Origin: Vreelandella maris | GTDB lineage: Bacteria; Pseudomonadota; Gammaproteobacteria; Pseudomonadales; Halomonadaceae | Direction: 5' to 3' | Assembly (NCBI RefSeq): GCF_013371085.1 | Contig: NZ_JABWCV010000032.1 | Span: forward strand, 1 to 36,198 | DNA: 36,198 nt | Part shown: piece after piece, positions 32,358 through 36,198 of the stretch | Numbering within the stretch: the first letter of the stretch is position 1 | Layout of the letters: each line of letters opens with the position of its first letter | The notes under the pieces: generated by a model | The model's input: the letters and a program-made list of their open reading frames with translations, nothing else | Database searches by the model: none | Told to the model about the DNA's origin: nothing | Made by a program: the position numbers and the translations under genes

Positions 32358-33133
32358 TGCCCACTATCACCGAGTCATTACTGAAAAGCGTTGAACAGCT
32401 AGCCTGTGAGGCGGGCGAGGCGATCATGCAGGTCTATCGTCGTGATTTCAGCGTAGAAATAAAAGCCGACAATAGTCCGCTGACTGAGGCGGATAAAGCG
32501 GCCCATGAGATTATTGCCCGTGGCTTGCAGGCGCTTACCCCTGAGGTGCCGGTACTCTCTGAAGAAGATACCCAAGGCTTTAACGGTGCTAACGCTGAGA
32601 GCTTTTATTGGTTGGTCGACCCGTTGGATGGCACCAAAGAGTTTATCAAGCGTAACGATGAGTTCACCGTCAATATTGCTTTGATCACTCAAGGAAAACC
32701 GGTGTTGGGGGTAGTGGTGGCGCCTGCCTTGCAGCTTACTTATCTAGCCGCTGAAGGCTTGGGGGCCTTTAAGGTCGGTGCTGACGGGCAGTGGCAGGCC
32801 ATCCAGGCGTCATTGCCGCCGCAGGCAGGGCGGCCTTGGCGTGTGCTGGGCAGCCGTTCGCACCCGGAACCGCGTATGGCGGCATGGTTAGCAGCGCTGG
32901 GGGAGTATGAAACTCAACCCATGGGGAGTTCGCTGAAGTCGTGCTTTATCGCGGAAGGTAAAGCGGATGTCTACCCGCGTTTTGGCCCCACCAGTTTGTG
33001 GGATACCGGCGCTGCTCAGGCGATTGTCGAACAGGCCGGTGGGCGAGTGGTCACCCTGGACGATCAGCCTTTAAGCTATGCTAATCCCCAGCAGGTGCTT
33101 AACCCCGATTTTGTGGTATGGGGCAAGCGCTAG
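32357..33133 (+). CDS. cysQ: 3'(2'),5'-bisphosphate nucleotidase CysQ
   Basis: A 258-residue inositol-monophosphatase-fold enzyme that removes the 3' phosphate from pAp (and PAPS), clearing a product of sulfate assimilation that inhibits oligoribonuclease. Metal-binding residues are visible in LSEEDTQ, WLVDPLDGTKEFI (the DPLDGT motif), NIALI and WDTGAAQAIVEQAGG. The length fits E. coli CysQ (246) with a few extra residues. The ATG shares its A with the upstream stop codon (TAATG). The usual neighbours of cysQ (nudE, yrfG type genes) are absent here, so its coupling to an ATPase/nuclease gene is unusual. Confidence 0.93.
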   Translation: MPTITESLLKSVEQLACEAGEAIMQVYRRDFSVEIKADNSPLTEADKAAHEIIARGLQALTPEVPVLSEEDTQGFNGANAESFYWLVDPLDGTKEFIKRNDEFTVNIALITQGKPVLGVVVAPALQLTYLAAEGLGAFKVGADGQWQAIQASLPPQAGRPWRVLGSRSHPEPRMAAWLAALGEYETQPMGSSLKSCFIAEGKADVYPRFGPTSLWDTGAAQAIVEQAGGRVVTLDDQPLSYANPQQVLNPDFVVWGKR

Positions 33134-33147
33134 TCTGTGTGCAAGCG

Positions 33148-35118
33148 CTATTCCATGTGAATGATGATCTGATTACGGCCGTTTTCTTTCGCTTCATAGA
33201 GCCCTATATCCGCTCTTTTAAGCGCCGACTTTAACGATTTTTCTTGGTCGCGAACAGAGGTTACCCCCAGCGATGCCGTGATGTTGAGCGCTTGTTGCGA
33301 ACCTTCATATTCAACCGTGGTGGTCGCTTCTTCAATAGAGGCACGAATTCGCTCTGCCACCTGCTGAGCCTGCTCAATAGCGGTGTTGGGGAGTAACACC
33401 GCAAACTCTTCACCCCCAACCCGGCACAGTAAGTCTTCTTGGCGAAGCTGGTCGCTGACTATTTGCGTGAAGTTTTTCAGTATTTCATCGCCCACATCGT
33501 GGCCATACTCATCGTTGATGTGTTTAAAGTGGTCAATATCTATGGCGATAAGCGCTATGGGGTGGTTTTGACGCCGTGCCCGTGATATCTCGATGGTCGC
33601 TTGGGCTTGTAAGTAACGCCGGTTAAACACCCCTGTTAGTGGATCGGTCATGGCTTGCGCGCGTAGTTTTTCTTCAAGCTGTTTACGCTCGGTAAGATCA
33701 AACACCATAGCTCGTGAATGCACAAAACGGCCGTTGCGTGTGTAGGCAGAGCCTTGAATCATTACGTGAAGCTGCTTGCCGTCACGCGTGAGTAAGCTGC
33801 ATTCTGCGCTGCCAGGTTGATTGTCTTTCACGTTTTGGAAGGCTTTTTCAAACTCTTCGCGTGTTTCTGGTGTAATCAACTCTCGGTAATCGATATGACC
33901 GATCACTTCCTTGGCAGAGTAGCCCAGCCAGGCAAGTTCGGTGCGGTTCATTTTGACCACGAGACCGGACTTATCAATCGAGTGATAGCCGCAGGGGGCG
34001 TTTTCATATAAATCACTGACTTCATAGGCGTGGCGCTGAGCGGCTTGGCGTAATTCCCGTTGGCGTTGGCTGCTGAAGGTCCAAAATATGCCAAATGCCA
34101 CGGCAACGCCGTAAGTCAGCAACAGAAACCAGAGGACAGTGGTCTCTTCTTTAAACAGTGAGAGCCAGGTAGGGCGGGGGAGCGTGACCCCCAGTTTCCA
34201 CGGGTGGTCGGCGTTGTCGCTAAAAATAGTACTTGCCAGGCTGCGGTAGCGCTGGGTGCGTATATCTTCGGTTTGAAAGCGCAGCAGGTGATTGTCTACT
34301 GTGACGCTGCCTTCATTGCGTAGCTGCATGGCTTGCCAGTAGTGGGGAGAAAGCGCAGCAAAGTTGCCACCAAAACTCGCTGTATCTACTGATTCGATAC
34401 CTTTATCCAGCAGCCACCTACCTTGGGCATCAACCAAAATCATATTGGCGTTCTGGTCAAGTAGCATGGCTTGGCGCAGGGCATCTGTCAGGTAATCCCA
34501 ATTGAGACTTAAAAGTACCACGCCACGGCGCTCGCCGGTGGCATCAAACACAGGGGTGGAAACGTTGACCACTGGAAACACGTCGCGGCCAAATAACTCG
34601 AACTGCAGGTTACGGCCAGGCGGTGAGATATACAGGTCGCGTGGTAACAGCTTGGATGATTCTATGAAGTAGCCAGTATTAACATGAAGATTGCCCGATA
34701 TCCGTGGTCCAGTTTCACGGCTTCTGGGGGCACGCAGCACTTCGCGCCCCTGGTTATCAATCAGGACTAGCTTGGTGTAACGAGCGTTGTGGCTAATTAA
34801 GGTCGTTAAAAAATTAGAAAGCTGGGATAAATCGCTAAGCGAATATTGCTGATCAGTGAGTGTGGTTAAACTTTGCGCTGCGAGGTAGCGCCTTAGTCCA
34901 GGCATTTCAGCAATGGCAAGCGCATAGTTAAGACTTTCATTAATATCGCGGGTTAATGCTTCTTGCCCCACTTTTAAGAGGGCATCGGCTTCGGCGCTCA
35001 GGCTATTGAGCCGTGTTTCCATATGCACATGGAGAACAGGCAGCAGCGTCGTTGAAACTAGGATCAACGGTATGCTCACGGCTAGCAGTAGGCGAGTGTG
35101 TAGGCGGCGCAGTGGCAC
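33148..35118 (-). CDS. Diguanylate cyclase with Cache sensor and PAS domain
   Basis: A 656-residue membrane receptor. One span at ~9-31, a large periplasmic Cache-like sensor domain to ~320, a second span at ~328-350, a PAS domain at ~370-475 (ENAPCGYHSIDKSGLVV, with a conserved PAC end DLTERKQLEEKL), and a GGDEF domain at ~485-650. The active site is GGEEF in CRVGGEEFAVL; RQED five residues before it is the product-inhibition I-site, so it should be an active, feedback-controlled cyclase making c-di-GMP. The start is GTG (complement of 35116-35118). It is convergent with cysQ and lies in tandem with the EAL gene upstream (105 bp). The ligand of the sensor domain is unknown. Confidence 0.93.
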   Translation of the reverse strand: MPLRRLHTRLLLAVSIPLILVSTTLLPVLHVHMETRLNSLSAEADALLKVGQEALTRDINESLNYALAIAEMPGLRRYLAAQSLTTLTDQQYSLSDLSQLSNFLTTLISHNARYTKLVLIDNQGREVLRAPRSRETGPRISGNLHVNTGYFIESSKLLPRDLYISPPGRNLQFELFGRDVFPVVNVSTPVFDATGERRGVVLLSLNWDYLTDALRQAMLLDQNANMILVDAQGRWLLDKGIESVDTASFGGNFAALSPHYWQAMQLRNEGSVTVDNHLLRFQTEDIRTQRYRSLASTIFSDNADHPWKLGVTLPRPTWLSLFKEETTVLWFLLLTYGVAVAFGIFWTFSSQRQRELRQAAQRHAYEVSDLYENAPCGYHSIDKSGLVVKMNRTELAWLGYSAKEVIGHIDYRELITPETREEFEKAFQNVKDNQPGSAECSLLTRDGKQLHVMIQGSAYTRNGRFVHSRAMVFDLTERKQLEEKLRAQAMTDPLTGVFNRRYLQAQATIEISRARRQNHPIALIAIDIDHFKHINDEYGHDVGDEILKNFTQIVSDQLRQEDLLCRVGGEEFAVLLPNTAIEQAQQVAERIRASIEEATTTVEYEGSQQALNITASLGVTSVRDQEKSLKSALKRADIGLYEAKENGRNQIIIHME

Positions 35119-35222
35119 GGCAGCATTTCCTGTCTAAAATAGGCGGCCTGGGTAAGGCAGCCTGTTTTTCTGTTTTAGAGGTAAGGGATGGTGTTTATAG
35201 GGGGAGTTTTATCAGCCATTTT

Positions 35223-36125
35223 TTAAGGTGGCGTAAGCGTGCGTGGCAAGCGTGTTAACATCCCAAACGGAAGGGGTTTGGAGAAATAGAACCCTTGCAG
35301 CAGGTCGCATTGGCGTTGCTGCAGATCCCTGTGCTCTTCACGTGTTTCAATGCCTTCGGCGACTACCGCTAAGTTTAAGTGATGCGCCATGGTAATAACG
35401 CCTTGAACGATGGCGGCGTTTTTCGCATTTTTTGAAATACCTCGAATAAATACAATGTCGAGTTTGACCTTGCTGATGGGGAGATCACGTAAATAGCTGA
35501 GACTCGAAAAGCCCGTGCCGAAGTCATCTAACGCCACGCTAATGCCCAGATCACGTACTTCATTGAGTAGTGCAACGGCCTGTTCGGTATTCGTCATTAG
35601 CGTGCCTTCCGTTACTTCCAATTCCAGTAAGGCAGGGGGTAGGCTGCTAGCGTGAAGCGCTGTTTTAACTTCGTTCATAAAGCCTGTTCGCCGGAACTGC
35701 ATTGGCGAAATGTTGACCGCCACCGAAAGGGGGCGCTCACGGCCAGCATTAAGGGCTGCAATATCATGGCAGGCGCGATCCAATACCCAGCGACCAATGG
35801 CAATAATTTGCCCCGTTTGCTCGGCAACCGGCATAAACACACCCGGTGAAACAAGGCCTTTGGTGGGGTGGCGCCAGCGTATCAGCGTTTCCACACTTTG
35901 AATGTCGCCACTGGCGGCGTCCACGATGGGTTGATAATACGCTTCAAATTGCTCAGCTTGTATGGCTTCTTGTAACTCTCGCCTGATAACAACATGTTCG
36001 GCGACATTGTCGATGGCATCACCGCAGTACCATTGCCATGTATTACGCCCTTGGCGCTTGGCATCCAGCATCGCGAGGCTAGGTTCTGTCTGAAAAGTCA
36101 TAAATGTTACGCTATCTCCGTTCAT
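35223..36125 (-). CDS. EAL-domain c-di-GMP phosphodiesterase, 5'-truncated by an IS
   Basis: The readable frame is 300 codons, but its first ~14 residues come from the IS end; native sequence starts at about 36082. It enters at the tail of a GGDEF domain (LAMLDAKRQGRNTWQWY) and continues with a complete EAL domain: VETLIRWRHP (ETL in place of EAL), NISPMQFR, LEVTEGTLM, LDDFGTGFSSLSYL, KVKLDIVFI, VVAEGIET and LQGFYFSKP. The acidic, Asn and Lys residues needed for catalysis are present. A full GGDEF-EAL (and probably sensor) protein has therefore been cut by the insertion. The remnant could still be translated from an ATG inside the IS and act as a free phosphodiesterase, or may be a dead gene. 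Confidence 0.85.
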   Translation of the reverse strand: MNGDSVTFMTFQTEPSLAMLDAKRQGRNTWQWYCGDAIDNVAEHVVIRRELQEAIQAEQFEAYYQPIVDAASGDIQSVETLIRWRHPTKGLVSPGVFMPVAEQTGQIIAIGRWVLDRACHDIAALNAGRERPLSVAVNISPMQFRRTGFMNEVKTALHASSLPPALLELEVTEGTLMTNTEQAVALLNEVRDLGISVALDDFGTGFSSLSYLRDLPISKVKLDIVFIRGISKNAKNAAIVQGVITMAHHLNLAVVAEGIETREEHRDLQQRQCDLLQGFYFSKPLPFGMLTRLPRTLTPP

Positions 36126-36198
36126 TGAGCAGGAGGGCGATATGACAGGCCGTTACGAGCTTTCTGATCAGCGTTGGCAGATGATCGAGGACATCGTT
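36079..36198 (+). mobile_element. Left end of an IS5-family (IS427-like) insertion sequence, partial
   Basis: From the CTAG at 36079-36082 the sequence changes from EAL-gene coding to an IS terminus (ctaggttctgtctgaaaagt), then a leader with AGGAGG at 36131-36136 and a transposase start at 36142. The terminal sequence is an imperfect inverse of the IS end at 101-119. The IS is in the + orientation and lies against the minus-strand EAL gene. Confidence 0.75.
36142..36198 (+). CDS. IS5-family transposase, N-terminal fragment
   Basis: An ATG with AGGAGG six bases ahead opens a frame running off the window: MTGRYELSDQRWQMIEDIV. This beginning is typical of IS5/IS427-group transposases (an N-terminal DUF4096-type domain, often the first of two overlapping frames). 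Only 19 codons are visible, so intactness cannot be assessed. It matches the kind of transposase whose C-terminal end is at 3-101, and may be another copy of the same IS. Confidence 0.8.
   Translation, partial: MTGRYELSDQRWQMIEDIV

Noticed and set aside
1..36198. Compound transposon formed by the two flanking IS ends
   Set aside because: The content is mostly core-type genes (ppiC, yejK, ugd, flagellar, cysQ) and only IS tips are visible, so mobility as a unit is not supported by this sequence.

Overview
The window reads as part of a chromosome of a moderately halophilic gammaproteobacterium, most likely Halomonas or a close relative. This is inferred from the gene repertoire (PpiC, YejK/NdpA, sigma-28-driven flagellin and FliD, YadG/YadH, CysQ), the acidic surface composition of the flagellin and the sugar-binding protein, and the general codon use. 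No rRNA or tRNA gene and no CRISPR array was seen. The first ~119 and last ~120 bases are the two ends of IS5-family (IS427-like) insertion sequences in the same orientation. The 3' end of a transposase gene is at the left, the 5' end of one is at the right, and CTAG lies at both boundaries. The near-equal overhangs suggest an assembled contig that stops in a multicopy IS.

Bases 160-10051 hold a carbohydrate-catabolism locus. It has an IlvD/EDD-family sugar-acid dehydratase, a convergent ROK repressor, and a divergent operon of a ribose-type ABC importer (ATPase, permease, binding protein), a TIM-barrel epimerase/isomerase, a Gfo/Idh/MocA oxidoreductase and an SDR resembling Caulobacter D-xylose 1-dehydrogenase. 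Together they suggest import of a sugar, oxidation to an aldonate and dehydration to a 2-keto-3-deoxy acid. Lactonase and the later steps are absent here. A near-perfect 14-bp inverted repeat in the divergent promoter region is the likely ROK operator.

Bases 10127-19523 are mixed housekeeping and accessory genes: a membrane acyltransferase-like protein followed by a class-A-type serine hydrolase, PpiC, a YadGH ABC-2 exporter, nucleoid protein YejK, a TerB-ExoD-YqhA trio, a class-C-type serine hydrolase, a HipB-like regulator with only a stub of its HipA partner, a 24-residue membrane peptide and an unknown protein.

Bases 19695-28109 form a flagellar-filament region: UDP-glucose dehydrogenase, two tandem fliD cap genes, a membrane-anchored protein with a ZipA-like C-terminal domain on the opposite strand, a 715-residue flagellin with a repeat-rich acidic centre, and two small helical proteins. 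Good sigma-28 promoters precede the second fliD and the flagellin.

Bases 28400-36198 carry a cystine/polar-amino-acid ABC importer, an AAA-ATPase/PD-(D/E)XK nuclease-like protein coupled to CysQ, and two cyclic-di-GMP genes on the minus strand. One is a Cache-PAS-GGDEF diguanylate cyclase. The other is an EAL phosphodiesterase whose upstream GGDEF part was cut off by the right-hand IS.
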